From Brachycybe producta (taxonomy: Eukaryota; Arthropoda; Diplopoda; Playtdesmida; Andrognathidae), in assembly GCA_036925085.1 (NCBI GenBank), contig JAUPFP010000001.1:15041854-15105853 (forward strand): a stretch of 64,000 bases of DNA, given 5' to 3'. The notes beneath the pieces were generated by a model. It saw nothing but the letters and a program-made list of their open reading frames with translations. It made no database searches and was not told where the DNA came from. Numbering within the stretch: the first letter of the stretch is position 1; every line of letters starts with the position of its first letter. Below are positions 19,939 through 31,927 of the stretch, piece after piece. The position numbers were made by a program, and so were the translations under genes.

Positions 19939-22900
19939 ATGCTTGAAAACTCAGGTGTCCGGCAAAGCCGGCGAAGTAAAGAAGGAGCGTACCTTCGGGC
20001 AGTTTCCAGATATGTGGGTATCCTGCATGAAGCAGGGGTGCCTCTGGCTAGGTCTGCAGACCCAGAAATTACCCAGTGGGTATTTCAGGAGCCAAGCCCC
20101 ACACTGGAAGCTGCGCTTGCCCGGCTGGAGAGCTGGGTGGCACCTTTCTTCCCTGATGAGGGGAGGAAGGTCCGAATGGTACGGGCATTATGAGGGCTTT
20201 GAGCGTTGGTGCGCCCATGCTGTCGCCCAGGCCTGGTGGGTCTCCCGGTGTGGAGACTGGAAGCCAGGCCCCTGAGCATCCGGTACGACCGTCCCCTGGG
20301 GACGGGAGAACGGATGAGGCTCAGAGAAGTAATGTCGGGCAACGACGGTTGCCCATTCCAGAATTACAGAGCCGTGCATACTTGCGTGGGGCACCGCATG
20401 TTCTGGTGTCGATGGAAGGTCGGCTGGTTGAGTCGATCGTCGACACCGGGGCCGAAGTATCGGTCATGAGCATGTCGGTGGCACGGGAGATGGAGTTACC
20501 GGTGCAGGAGGTTAGCCTCCCCTCATTCCTTACGGGCATGAGCGGATACTCCATCCATGTAGAAGGAGTCATGTACGTGGACATGTTAATCCACGGACGG
20601 TCCATACATACCCATCTTCTCCTCATTGAGGGTGAAGGGGAAGCCGTAATAGGTGTTGACCTGGCTTCCCGGTTCGGGTTAATGTTGGACGTCGTGAGCC
20701 GGAAAGTTTATTTCCGGGAAGACATCTGGAATGCACATCCAGATGCTTTTCATGCCGCACTGGCCGTTGCAGGGTACTTCGGTACAACTTCCGAACTCGG
20801 TGGTGGAGGCGTTGGCGAGGCTTCATGATTCTGTGGAGCCGGTGCTACTCCCTCCTTTCGGGTTCCCAGAAGGTATGCCTGCGGAGCCTGAAAAGGTGGA
20901 CGGGTGGGTTGACCAGTTCTCCAATTAGGAGCGGGGAAGTTTGTTCCCTGCGACTGTTGGATAACGTATGGTTATCAGCTCATGAGCGGAAGGTAGTTTC
21001 TGTGAGCTTGATAGAGCATGCTGGCCCTGGACAGCTGCTTCTCGTTGAGCCCCATTGTAAAGCCTTGGTTGGACGTGGTGTGTTGGCTGTGGCAGGAATT
21101 GCCGAGGCCAACAGGTTGGGGGAGTACGATATCTGGCTCGAGAACGTGGGAGAGGCACCCATAGCCCTGGAGACAGGGGAGGGTGTAGCCACGGCTCAAG
21201 CTGTGGAGGCTGCTCTAGTGGTAGGCCGTGGTCTGTTGGCAGTGGCAGGAATTGCCGAAGCCACAGAAGGCTTTTACGACATTTGGCTTGAGAACGTCGC
21301 CGACGTACCCATTGCCCTGGAGACAGGGGAGGGTGTGGCGACCGCTCAAGCTGTGGAGGCAGCCCTAGTGGTGGGACTGGACGATCCATCTAAGTTGAGA
21401 GGGGGAGACCCCACTCATGGAGATGGTCGACCAGGGGGGCTTCCGCCTAAGTTGAGAGGGGCAACTAAGAAAGGTCGCCGGATCCTCAATGCGGAAGTCA
21501 AACCCACTCTTGAAGAGTGCCTTAAAATCGGACCTAGTCTGAAGCCTGAGGAGGCGGCCCAGCTTCGGGAGTTCCTGCTGGAACGCCGTGATCATTTTGC
21601 TTTCGATTATACAGAGCTGGGGGAAACCCCGCTCGTCGAGCACACAATTGATACCGGTGGGTTACCTCCGGTGCGTGAAGGATTGCGAAGAACCGCTCCG
21701 GCGGCTCGTGCAATCGAGAGAGAAGAGGTAGCGAAGATGTTGGATGCAGGGGTAATCCAACCTTCGCATAGTCCCTATGCGAGCCCTATCTTGCTTGTTC
21801 GCAAGAAGGATGGTGGCTTTCGTTTTTGCGTGGACTATCGGCGACTGAATGCCCAAACTAAGGCGGATCAGTACCCGTTACCTCGCATCGATGATGCCCT
21901 CGATTCCCTTGCTGGAGCGAAGTATTTCGCAACCTTAGACCTTGCTAGTGGTTACTGGCAGGTCAGGATGGCGGAGCAAGACATTGAGAAGACAGCATTC
22001 ATTTGCTCTCAAGGTCTCTTTGAGTTCCGAAAAATGCCTTTCGGACTCTGCAATGCTCCTGCCACTATGCAAAGAGCGTTAGACCTCTTGTTGGCGGGAC
22101 ACAAGTGGGAGAGCTGCTTGGTGTACCTAGACGATATCGTCTTTGGGAGCACCTTTGAGCAGTTTCTCGAACGCTTGAGTACTGTCCTGAGACTGTTACG
22201 AGGGGCGGAGCTGAAACTCCAGCCGAAGAATTGTTTCTTCGGTTTTGACAAAGTCAAATAACTCGGTCACATTGTGAGTGCCGAGAGAGTGGCTCCTGAC
22301 CCAGGACTCGAAAGAGCAGTCGAAGAGTTCGATGTCCCTACAACGGTGACCGCCGTCCGAAGTTTTCTTGGACTGGCTGGCTACTACCGTAGGTTCATCA
22401 AGGACTTTGCCAAGATCGCAAGACCACTGCATGATCTGACCAGGAAAGATGCGTCCTTTGACTGGTCGGAGCAGTGTGGTCTAGCGTTCGAGCGGTTAAA
22501 GGCATTTTTAACCGAAGCACCGGTGCTCACCATGTACGATCCACGTGGTGAGGTGTTAATTCACACCGATGCTAGTGGGTACGGTCTAGGTGTCGTAGTA
22601 TACCAGAAGTTACCTGAGGACAAGGCTCCTCGGGTTCTGGCCTACGCTAGCCGACTCATGAAAGGACCGGAAACACGGTATAGTGTCACCGAGCAGGAAT
22701 GCTTGGCGATCATGTTTGCCGTGGGTAAATTCCGACCTTACATCTTTAACCGGGACTTTGTGATCGTAACAGATCACCATGCGCTCTGTCATTTGCAGAC
22801 TGCCAAAAACCTGCAAGGCAGGTTGGGGCGTTGGCAAATGCAGTTGCAGGAGTACCGGTATAAGATTCAGTTCAAGAAGGGGAAACTTCATGAGGATGCT

Positions 22901-23955
22901 GACTGCTTGAGTCGGTATCCGGTGAATGAAGTTGTTGATCCTTCTTTGCCTGAACACGTCGAAGCCGACGTGGGTGAGGTGATTTACCGGATCCGGTCTG
23001 AGGTGGATTGGGTAATGGAGCAGGCCAACGACAGTTGGTGCTCCAAGGTGAAGCGTGAGCTCTCCACCGACCCCGACTCGAACTTAAGGTTCAAGTTCGT
23101 GGTGGCAGACAAGCTGTTGTATGCCATCAAATCCATACAGGATCGTACGAGAACTATGTTGGTTGTGCCGAGGTCGTGTCAAGCCTTCTGCTTGCGGAAG
23201 TTGTACGATAGCTCCGAAGCTGGTCACTTCGGAGTGTACAAGACCTACCAACAGTTGCGTACTCGTTTCTACTGGTTAGGTATGAAACGTGACACGGTGG
23301 AGTATGTTAAGTCATGCTTAGTGTGTCAGAGAGTACGACAGTTCGCAAGAGCTCAAGGATTCTTGCAACCCATAGTTCCTGAGTACCCGGTTCATGCCTG
23401 GGGAATGGACTTCGTTGGGCCTTTTCCCGCGTCCGTGGGTGGAGTCACATATGTACTGATTATGGTGGATTACTTCACCCGGTACGGCGTGGCAAAGGCA
23501 GTACGAAGGGCTACGGCCGCTTGTGTTGTCAAGTTTCTGAAAGATGAGATCTTGTCGGTGTATGGCACTCCGACTACTCTCATCTCGGATCGTGGGTCCC
23601 AGTTCTGTTTCAAGATTTTGCGGAAGTTCCGGGAGCGCTATAATATAGCGCAGCACTTCACAACGGCGTACCATCCGCAAGCTAATGGGCTTATGGAGCA
23701 TACGAACAAGATCGTGATGGAAACCATCAAGCGTTACCTTGATCTCCTCAAGGACCAACATGATTGGTGGGAGAAATTGCGGCCCGCCGTGTGGGCCTAC
23801 AACACTGCAGTGCAGGAGAGCACGGAAGTGTCTCCATACCAACTGTTGTTTGGTCGTGAGCCTAGGTTGGGGATTGACAATCTCCTTCCTAACGGTCCGG
23901 TCCGCGACTTGCCCGACCAGCAAGCCGTGGAGGAGCGTGCTCGTCAAAATTTGGC
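19939..23955 (+). pseudogene. pol: Element B pol
   Basis: Protease with DTGAEVSVMS (about 20.44 kb), reverse transcriptase with DYRRLNAQTK and YLDD (about 21.6-22.2 kb), RNase H with HTDASGYGLG (about 22.57 kb) and integrase with WGMDFVGPFP, SDRGSQF and AYHPQANGL (about 23.2-23.9 kb) are all visible. Between protease and RT there is a tandem pair of about 50-codon units (21070-21225 and 21226-21380) where A has one; the first unit is identical to A over 156 bp. The integrase C-terminal domain seen in A and E is not recognisable here. Several breaks in total. Confidence 0.88.
21070..21380 (+). repeat. Tandem duplication in B pol with an A-identical first unit
   Basis: Two units of about 155 bp encode ..LAVAGIAEA..YDIWLEN.. 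and ..PIALETGEGVATAQAVEAAL. Unit 1 (21070-21225) equals element A 3511-3666 at every base, while unit 2 differs from A at roughly one base in five, as most of B does. Confidence 0.88.
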
Positions 23956-23959
23956 GGCC

Positions 23960-26826
23960 GCTCAAGCCAATGCAGAGCTGTTGGAGTCGGATGCCGCTTG
24001 CTCCCCGGATTCTTTGGGTCAGGCCATAGCCGACTTGGCCGACGGCGGACCTTTGGGTCTGGTATTGGTTGAGGACGCTGTGGAGACCCAGCCATCAGCT
24101 CGGACCCCTCTATATTATGGGTCTGTTTGGGGACGGTTGACACCGCCTCCCACCGTGGGTTCTCCGAGGGCGATCATTAAGTTGGGAGCCACAGAGATCC
24201 CGGCGGTTGGTGAGCCGGTGCGGGCCAGCACGCCCGTCGAAGAGGTGGCCAATGGTTTGGCGGCTACCTCCTTGGCGAAGTGTGATCCTCCGGCGGACCA
24301 AAGCTGGCTAGAATTGGCTAGCCTGGCTGAGGGAAGCAGGGATGCCTCCTTGGGAGGAACCCTGGTCATTGACACGGAGGCGGAGATGGACACCATGGAA
24401 GATGATGTGGTGCCCTTCTCCAGGCGGTGGAGAGGCCAACGGATCCTCTCTTCAGAGGACTCTTCGGAGTCTGAAGGGAGAGGATCAGGCTCCCTGAGTA
24501 AACGGTCTGTGACCGGATTCCAGGAGGGTACTCCAGCCCAGAAGGGCAGTCCAATTCCGGTCGACCCTGTTGGGGAGACGGAAGCGGTCTGCCTAGAAAG
24601 GCAGGATGAAGCTGCAAAGTACCTGACGGCATCAGGTGGTTTCCTGGCGTCCGACGGGAAACGCTACTTCGTTGGGAAGTACCCTACCCAGCAGTTCCGT
24701 AAGGACGGTTCAAAAACCAAGAAAAAGTCCGGAGCTGCTCGGTACACTGCCAGGATGAAAGCCCTGGCGGAGAGGGAGGCACAGTTGGAGAGGACAAAGG
24801 CTGCCTTGGCGAAGTTTACGCCGGCAGTGGGTCTTCTCCCTGTGTCGCCAGCTCATCCTGAGGGAGCTGCTGGTGCTGCCTGGCCTGTTGGTCAGCCTCC
24901 GGTTTCGGGACCAACCGAAGTGGAGGCTGGCTGTTCAGGCTGGCAGTCTGCAACTCACAAGAGGGACCGAAGAGTGGAAAAGAAGGCCAATCAGCCTTCT
25001 CCTCCCGCTCCGAGGAAGAGCACTCACGCCAGTGGTGGTGGTGGTCAGGGACAGAAACGTCCCCGCCCCTTCACCCCACTTTTGGCCAGTAATCCGGTTG
25101 GAAAGAAGGCTAAGACCTCTCGTGGAGGTCCGGCCGGCTTTCCCAAAGGAAAGTGGAGCCAGGAGGACCGCTTGCGGTACCACCAGGCACAAGCGGCCAG
25201 ATGTGCTGCCCTTGTCCTGCGGGACAAGAAGGCTGCACGCCGACGAGAGTTTGAGCTCCAGGCCTCTCAGTTTTCGCCCCTGCGGGAAGCTGATGCCCGG
25301 GACCCGCTCAGTACAGGGGAACCTCCCGTCGGAGTTGGTGCCACTCCTATTGCGAGTGCCACCACGGCTGCTGGCCAACTGCATATCGCCCAAAGGGGGT
25401 GATACAAGCTGCCAAGGCACCTCACCAAAGTACGGCAGTTAAACCTGTTGGTGGCAAGGGTCAGCCGACCCTTGCCCCGGAGAAGAGAAATCTTCCCCGG
25501 GACGGAAAGGGATGCTTCGTGGCGACACGAGCATCCTCGACCATCGCTTCGGCTACGGGAGCTAGTTCAAAGACTAGTACAGCTTCGGCTGGAAAGTCTA
25601 CGACTAGTAAGTCCGGTCAATCGAAGGGGGTTAACCACCCTCCTAAGACTGACTGACCCGGTAAGTCTGTGAGCTTCGGTGTGTCCAGCTCCCAGCCCGG
25701 TCAACCTTCTTCTCATGAGAAGAAAAAGAAGAAGAAAAAGAAGGGCAAGAAGGCCCATCATGAGAAGAAGAGAGGTCCGAAAGCTTCCACCCGTGGGTCC
25801 CAGGGGACTGGTGGTGGTGGAAGTATCGGGACGGAGGAGGAGGAGTCCCGACATGGTGTGCCCGTGTCGGCCGGGAGCCAACCGCACCATACCCGTCAGA
25901 GTAAGACAGCGCGCGGATGGATGATAGGTCAATGCGAGACGTTGTTCTCGGTATACCTTCATCCTCCCCGAAGGTGGTGGCGGTACCGAACTTATCAGTC
26001 CGGTCGGTGGGAACTCTCCACCGGGTCAGCTCACCGTTACCTAGCGGTGGGGGCAGCCCGGCGGGGAAAAATGACGTTCCCGCCAAACATGGTCCCGTGC
26101 CTTCCGTAGGAAGGACACCCTTCTCTCCGGGTCCCGATGATGGGGTCTTTGTGGCCCTAGGACCGGAAGAAAGAGCCAAGTCTCCTGAGCCGTGGGCGAG
26201 GGTCGACGCTTTGGTGCAGAGCCTCTGTATTCAGAAGGAGAGGTCTTTCTGAATAACCGGCTTGGTCTGTGGCAAGACCAGCCGGGAATGGAGGGGTACC
26301 AATACCACGGATACTATTGTCTGGGGAGCCACTCCCAGTTCCGTGGACGCCGTCGCTGCCATCATTTGCCATGCGATATGTGCTGGCATTTGGCAGTACA
26401 GACTATCCGGTGTTGCTGGTCGTCAACCCGTTAAGGAGATGCTTTGCTGTTCTAGACGTGGTGGGGACAGGAGCTGGGCTAGTACGTGTAGCCCAGCTCG
26501 CGGCCCCATATGTCCAGCGTCTCCTTGGCTGCGACTTGGAAGGAGTGGTGGGGGAATTTGTCACCCACCCTCTACGAGGTAGCGTGTCCGATCCCGCGGC
26601 CGCCCTCGTAGACCTTCTGACAAGTCGGACTCTTCGTCAGAGTCCGCAGCTTGACACTCTTGCCGTTGAAGCTTTTCGGCAGCAAGAGGCGTTAAGACTC
26701 AGGGGGACTGATTTTGATCTCGGTCTCGGGTGGAGAAACACCCGGATGTGTTCGTGGGGGATACGTCGGTGTATGTCGGAGTGGATAATGTCTCCGATGA
26801 ATCCACCACCGAAGAAATCAGTCTGA
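23960..26826 (+). pseudogene. Element B 3' accessory region
   Basis: It continues after integrase with no RYNLRPR tail. The start (LLESDAACSPDSLGQAIADL) matches the accessory region of relic E. Then come acidic segments, the charged helical block KSGAARYTARMKALAEREAQ (about 24.73 kb), the GGGG.GQK Gly-rich block, Lys/Pro-rich disorder including a poly-Lys run (25.72-25.74 kb), and the C-terminal compact part (about 26.19-26.82 kb) with LLVVNPLRR, LLGCDLEG, LVDLLTSRTLR and LGWRNTRMCSWG. Same block order as A. Function unknown; a few breaks. Confidence 0.78.
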
Positions 26827-26890
26827 AACTTGAGTGGAGGTCATGGGCGCAATCCTTGCTGGCTCGGCTGACCTGATCCCGGGGCGGATC

Positions 26891-26907
26891 AAGAAAGTTG
26901 AGAGGAT
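26891..26907 (+). promoter_or_regulatory. Element B polypurine tract
   Basis: AAGAAAGTTGAGAGGAT abuts the 3' LTR start; the core is shared with A and E. Confidence 0.85.
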
Positions 26908-27656
26908 TGTGACGACCCAGTTCTGCTCCTTTTGGAGCAGAACTAAATTCCCATGTCGTCTGCTAGGCACTTGTATTGGTTGCCAGGCAGACGACAAAAT
27001 GGCCAGCAAGGGTCCCTGTCCTCCCCCAGGTGGAGCAGCCTGGGGGTGATATATATGGCGGCAGCCATTATATCTGGACAGTGGAAAGTGAACCCTTATG
27101 ATGTGTGCTTCTGGGAGAATGCTCTCTTCATTTCAACAGGTGGCCAAGATGGCCACCATTCATCTTTTCCTTTGTGTTGGATGGGAGGTCAATGACCTCC
27201 TCTCCTGGCTGAATTAGCCAGGATATTCATCTCTATTACATCTTACTTATAGTGAGTGTTTTTATTTATTCTTTGTAGAATAAATTATATTTATTATTTT
27301 TATACATTATAAATATACTGGGGAAGTTACCACGGGGAGGGTGGGGGTTTTCGGCAAGGGTTGCCACCCACCACTGTCCTGTTTCCGGCATGTTTGCCAT
27401 CATGTCGGCCGGTGCTTTGCGCGAATTATCCACGGTAAGATCCATCGGGGATTTACCGTGGATTCCTCGTCTTGTTCGGCGGCCATTCGTCCGTCGACTT
27501 GCGGCGTGGAGGATCCTCTGATCGGCGCTACCCGTGGCACGGATGGGTGCAAGAGGAGGGCTGGCCAGCGCTTCGACCCGTCCCAAGGAGGGTCAACGGC
27601 GGTAAGTTAGCGAAATTTACCGTAGGTCATTGTAGCGACCAAGTCGGGTCGTTACA
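26908..27656 (+). repeat. Element B 3' LTR (749 bp)
   Basis: It pairs with 16409-17182 over its whole length. A further perfect hairpin is clear here, arms 27023-27030/27039-27046 (CCCCCAGG/CCTGGGGG). AATAAA follows in the same position as in the 5' copy. Confidence 0.95.
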
Positions 27657-27828
27657 GAGTTACTGGGTGTTACAATATCCCCCAAAAAATGCATTGTTCT
27701 AGACTCAAAAGCATTAGGTGCAGTATTTTCATCTGCTGTAAAATACTCCTGTATTGTTCATTCAACAAAAAAGCTTTCAATTCTGGGTGTATTATTAGTT
27801 CTCCATTTGCCCCAACAAGAGCTGGATC

Positions 27829-29960
27829 CATGTTAAATCCCATAGGAACAATGAATTGCCCAACAAAAGTTTGAAGAACTCATTAAAACGATTTAGAGCA
27901 ATAACAAATTAAATTACCACATGCATTAAGAGCCTAGATACAGCGTTTAGTTCAAAATTTCTCCGAATGTAGGTGCTGCGATCGTTTTTGATTGAAAAAA
28001 TGTTTTTTAATGTTTTCTCCAGGTTTTAAGTCACATCAGTGGCGTAGGGTTCCAGGGGTTCGGACCCCCCTCTCGAGACTATATGCATGCCAAAAAGAGA
28101 TGTGTTTATATTTTATATTTTTTCTCGGTCTTTTTTTTTGTCTCTCTCTCTCTCTCTCTCTTTCTCTTTCTCTCAACCTGTGCCTTCAGAACTCATTTTG
28201 TCCCACCACCATAATAGATGCTCAACTAAGCGACTTTTCAGCTAGTCGCCAGCTACAGCGTGCAGCGCCATGCCGCCCCAGACGACCATGTGTAACATTC
28301 CATCCGAGAAACAGCCCATACATGCACCACCACAACTCCGCCATTTATGGAAGACAACTTAAACGCTCACGCTTCACCATACAATTGAATACTGTTGTTG
28401 TTTACAACAAAGTATGCTGGTAAATGAAGACACCTGAGTGGTGTCTGAACCTCACGTGAGTGCGTTTTTCATCTGGTTCCTTTAGTCACCACTTAGAAAG
28501 AATTCCTCGTGACTTCTGGCATGGAACTTAGGAAGTTCTACAAGCCAGTTTTGCATGTCGCAGCATGCTACCTTATAGCGGACATTGCACAATTTTATTT
28601 CATATGATGCATACATGAACGTTATTAACCCCCCCTCCAAATTTGCATACAATGGTTAGTTCTTTAGGTGGTGTAGTGTGGCGCCAATACATGAAAGTAT
28701 GTGCTAATTATTTTGTTATTGTTCTAAATTGTTTTTAATGAGTTTTTCAAATGCTTGTGGGACGGTTTTTGATCCAATGGGATTTAACATGTGGTTAAAA
28801 AACGAACGATTTTGAACCTTGTTTAAAAATAGAAGGACATTTCAAAAATTATGTAAATTGAGCACGTAAAGAACAATACTTTTTATTGAATTTTGCGCTT
28901 TACTGTGTTTTAATTGAGCGATTGTGAGGCGATTTCTTGCAGTTTTAGTAACATTGTATAATAACACTCATTTGTCTCGTTGTCGTCTGCCCAAAACAAC
29001 AAGCTGGACGACGTGTATCTAGGCTCTTAATCTATTGGCTTAATGATGATTCCTTTTTGTTTGCTAATCAAGTGCAATTATTTTTTTATTAGTTATTACG
29101 TGACTTCTAACCTGAAGAAAAACATTTTTAAAGAAAAAAAAAACGATTTGCATTGAATTAGGCTCTTAAACTGTTTTACTAATTAGTCTGAATAATAAGA
29201 AAACATATCCCATATATATTATATATAATTATCTGTAATTCTGGCAATTCGTTCAGCATGCTTTCTTCCTTATGCTCAGGCACTTCTTCTGCAGACCTAC
29301 GACCCTTATTTTGACCCACAAACATTTGAGGAACTCTCGTTAAAAACGATGTAGAACAATAACAAAAAAGTTCGCACGTACTTTCATGTATTGGCTTCAC
29401 GATGTTTTCTTTTTATAAATTTTAAAACGGTCCTTCTATTTTTTAACAACATTTAAAATTGTACGTTTTTTAAACTCTATGTTAAGTCCCATAGGACCAA
29501 AAACCGTCCCACTAAAGTTGAAGAACTCTCATTAAAAATAATTTAGAGCAATGAAACAATTAGCACGTATTTACATTGGCTTCAGGATGATTTGTTTTTC
29601 TAAATTTTGAAAGGTCCTTCCATTTTTAAATAACATTTAAAATCTTACGTTTTTTTAACTGCATGTTAAATTCCATAGGATCAAAAAACCTTCCCACAAA
29701 CATTTGAAGAACTCTCCTTACATACAACTTAGAACAATAACAAAATAATTAGCACGCACATTAATCTAGTGGCTCTACGATGTTTCTTTTTTACAAGGTT
29801 AGCAAGTGAAATTCTTTTTCTATTATAATTATTATGGGACTTTAAACCTGGAGAAAAAACTTTTAAAAACCATTTTTTAAATGAACTATCGCAGCGCCTA
29901 CATTCGGAGAAATATTGAATTAAACGCTATATCCCGGCTCTTAAACAATTTCACAAGTTA
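27829..29960. repeat. AT-rich repeat cluster with ~190-bp units in both orientations
   Basis: Direct units begin at about 29328, 29521 and 29711 (steps about 190 bp; last one cut). Each holds GAACTCTC.TT, an A-rich stretch with AACAATAACAAA, GCACGTA, GGCTTCACGATG, AAGGTCCTTC and a TTAA.TCCCATAGGA.CAAAAACCGTCCCA end. A reverse-oriented unit lies at about 28.69-28.92 kb. A separate block with CTACATTCGGAGAAAT..TTGAA.TAAACGCT is present in opposite orientations at about 27.93-27.99 and 29.89-29.95 kb. A satellite-derived or MITE-derived cluster is likely; no coding sequence seen. Confidence 0.65.
28141..28175. repeat. CT microsatellite
   Basis: A (TC)n run with interruptions. The open frame across it is a by-product of the repeat and is not called as a gene. 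Confidence 0.9.
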
Positions 29961-30069
29961 CAAGTCTACACTGGTGGAAATATTCATTTTCAACCAGTGC
30001 CGCACTTGGGTAACTGTTTTCGGCTATCAGTATTGTAGTTTTATTAGTGTTCATTATATATAAGATATT

Positions 30070-30777
30070 GTGATGGACCTTTTTCCCCTAGTAGAATCTG
30101 CGCTTTAAAAGGGATACGAGCGAGTTTTCAATCGTATTAATAGTGAGTGGCTAGGTCACTAATCCTACTGTCCCGGGAGGACTAGACCAATATAACGTCT
30201 ATTTTTGTCCTCACTAGTGTCTGGCTAAAGACTTCATAGTCTTGAGGATCTTTAGTCTTTGTATCTTTCAGACTTTCGTCCGTAAATTTGCCCTGAAAAT
30301 AGGGTGAAATATACTTACACGCTTGCGTTGCAGGTTTGCACCTGATTGGAGTCTTGAAGTATCCAAAAGGGTGAAGAGCTGCAAGATAACGATGAAAAGG
30401 CGCGTTTTGAAATAATCCAACGCGAAAAGAATAACACAAAACACCACTGGTTTACTTTAAATGGAAAATTGGAAACTTTATTCCAGTAAGAAATATAAAA
30501 ATAAAAGTGAACTGTTTGAACACAACACATATAAAATAAAAATGTAACTTTTGGAAAAATAAATCTATGAACCTTGCCGAAATTGAGCATAGGTTCGGTC
30601 TTTTTACAATCTCTCTCGAACATCAGACTATAACCCTTTATATACCCTGAGAATCCAGAAATCGGATTCTCAGGGCACAAACTTCTAATTGGATAATTTA
30701 ACTATTTGGCCAAAACAGAGCAATCAACGGATCGGTCTATTTGGCCAAAATCTCTGACTCATCCTCTGTTATCACAC
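30070..30777 (-). repeat. Possible solo LTR of an unassigned family
   Basis: On the minus strand GGTATATAAAGGG forms a good TATA box beside a hairpin with CCCTGAGAATCC/GGATTCTCAGGG arms (about 30640-30680). The segment can be read as starting TGTG and ending CACA, and the TATTTGGCCAAAA motif occurs twice. No matching second copy or clean target duplication was found, so this is tentative. Confidence 0.3.
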
Positions 30778-30835
30778 ATAGGGGATAACAGAGCAAACGA
30801 AAACAAAACAATTAAAAATTAATTAATCCACTCAT

Positions 30836-31856
30836 CAGAGACGTCATTTGGGGGGCACAAAGGGGGGCATTTGCCTCCCAAAAACTATTGTGTTATTACA
30901 ATTAGTAGGGCATGTATACATATGTTATAACTAGAGTTTGTGCATATTTTTTTCAAACTTCTTGCAAATTGTGAGCTTTTGACGTCGACCTTATATTTTT
31001 ACCCAACTTATGATGATGATTTCCATAGCTCGTTGCTTCTCTGCATCGCGCGGTGCCCGCATTGAGAAGATTCAAGCTATAGAAAGAGTCAAGCTATAGA
31101 AAGAGTCGGTTGGAGTTACTAGATTACGATCATCCATCTGCATGGGGTGAAATCGATGCAGAAGGATGGTGGCCATCTTTCTTTCTCTATCTGGTCGACG
31201 CTGAATATACATATTCTCCTGTCGTGGTTACCACAGAAGAAGATGTTGTAGCTGCTTCAGGATCGTATGTTTCCTTGCCCTATGGTGTCTCCGGCCTCTG
31301 TAGAGAAATTATATTATTAGTTACCAAACATAAAGACAACGATGCTTTCCATTATAACGCTTTTATTCATCCTTATCTGGAAACGCCAAGTTTACAAGGA
31401 TGAATAGTGAATATTAAAGGTGCGTCCTCATGCCCATGATGTGATACGGATAAATATCTACGTAGTACAAATTAGAGCAAAGACAAGGACGATGAACAAA
31501 GAGGAACACGGTCCTTTTATACCTTGGACCTGTGTACACCTGCGAGGTGTAACCAGGTCCAAGTGACCATGGTCCTAAGTGTATCACTCCGCCATTTCGA
31601 TGTGCGTCAGAAGTGTGAGTCAGAGAGGAGGGAGGGACAAGCGGAAGTTGTTTACCCCCAGGCTATAGTTTTGGCGGGAACGGGAGTTACTGGGTGTTAC
31701 AAAATATAAATAAATCTATCAAAACCTAATTTATATTAAGTGGCAATATGCACACGTCTTGCAGCACTAGCCTGCATATATACAAAAATTAGCAAGTCGG
31801 TCAAGTTTTGTCCCCCCCCCCCCGTCCCCCTGGAAAAAACTGAAATGACGGCCCTG
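30836..31856. mobile_element. hAT-type MITE 1, interrupted by solo LTR F2
   Basis: Ends CAGAGACGTCATTT and (reverse complement) CAGGGCCGTCATTT form terminal inverted repeats. The exact 8-bp duplication CCACTCAT flanks it (30828-30835 and 31857-31864), typical of hAT transposons. Without the LTR it is about 290 bp and matches MITE 2 throughout. Non-coding. Confidence 0.9.
30970..31701 (-). repeat. F2: solo LTR of family F (732 bp)
   Basis: Starts TGTGAGCTTTT, ends GGGTGTTACA, flanked by AAAT on both sides (30966-30969 and 31702-31705). The homologous uninterrupted sequence GCAAATATAAATAAATC in MITE 2 shows the empty target. TATAAAAGG is on the minus strand near 31.51 kb. Confidence 0.92.
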
Positions 31857-31927
31857 CCACTCATGTGGAAGTAAAAACGAGGGTGAAACGAAAAGGTCAA
31901 GATCAAATATAGAATCTGGGTCACTGG

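Larger units (their letters stand above)
16409..27656 (+). mobile_element. Element B: full-length Ty3/gypsy retrotransposon (11.25 kb)
   Basis: Both LTRs, a tRNA-Ala primer binding site, hairpin leader, gag, pol, 3' accessory region and polypurine tract are present. It is flanked by GAGT on both sides (16405-16408 and 27657-27660), and the unoccupied form of the target is seen in LTR F2 as GGGAGTTACTGGG. By eye the two LTRs differ by roughly 20-25 substitutions over about 740 aligned bases, about 3 %, plus one length difference, implying an age of up to a few million years at usual invertebrate rates. Coding parts carry about half a dozen breaks, so it is a fossil despite its complete outline. 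Confidence 0.95.
15991..27674 (-). repeat. F1: solo LTR of family F, split by element B
   Basis: Family F LTRs start TGTGAGCTTTT and end ACTGGGTGTTACA on the + strand. F1 starts at 15991, is interrupted at 16408 by element B, and ends at 27674. ATAT flanks it on both sides (15987-15990 and 27675-27678), a 4-bp target duplication inside the LINE. Related copies are at 30970-31701 and 57879-58573. Orientation is assigned minus because copy F3 sits at the 3' side of a minus-strand pol and carries TATAAAAGG on that strand. F1 is shorter than the other copies. Confidence 0.88.
14385..27828 (-). mobile_element. LINE (CR1/Jockey-type non-LTR retrotransposon), 5' truncated, split by later insertions
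   Basis: The minus strand at 14385-15990 and 27679-27828 carries one LINE; the DNA between is the F solo LTR holding element B. Together the pieces are about 1.75 kb, so only the 3' part of the reverse transcriptase ORF and the 3' UTR remain. The element sits inside an AT-rich repeat unit whose halves resume on each side (AAAAAACTCC on the left, ATGTTAAATCCC on the right), which fixes its limits to a few bases. Its 3' tail (left end) is an ATTG/TAATTG-rich stretch instead of a poly(A). Confidence 0.85.

Noticed and set aside
28033-28075. Short CAGTGGCGTAG sequence as a DNA transposon end (also 54192)
   Set aside because: Only one end found at each place; no inverted partner or target duplication seen.
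27992-28423. 143-codon frame on the + strand
   Set aside because: Runs across a CT microsatellite giving Ser-Leu repeats; no homology pattern or splice context.
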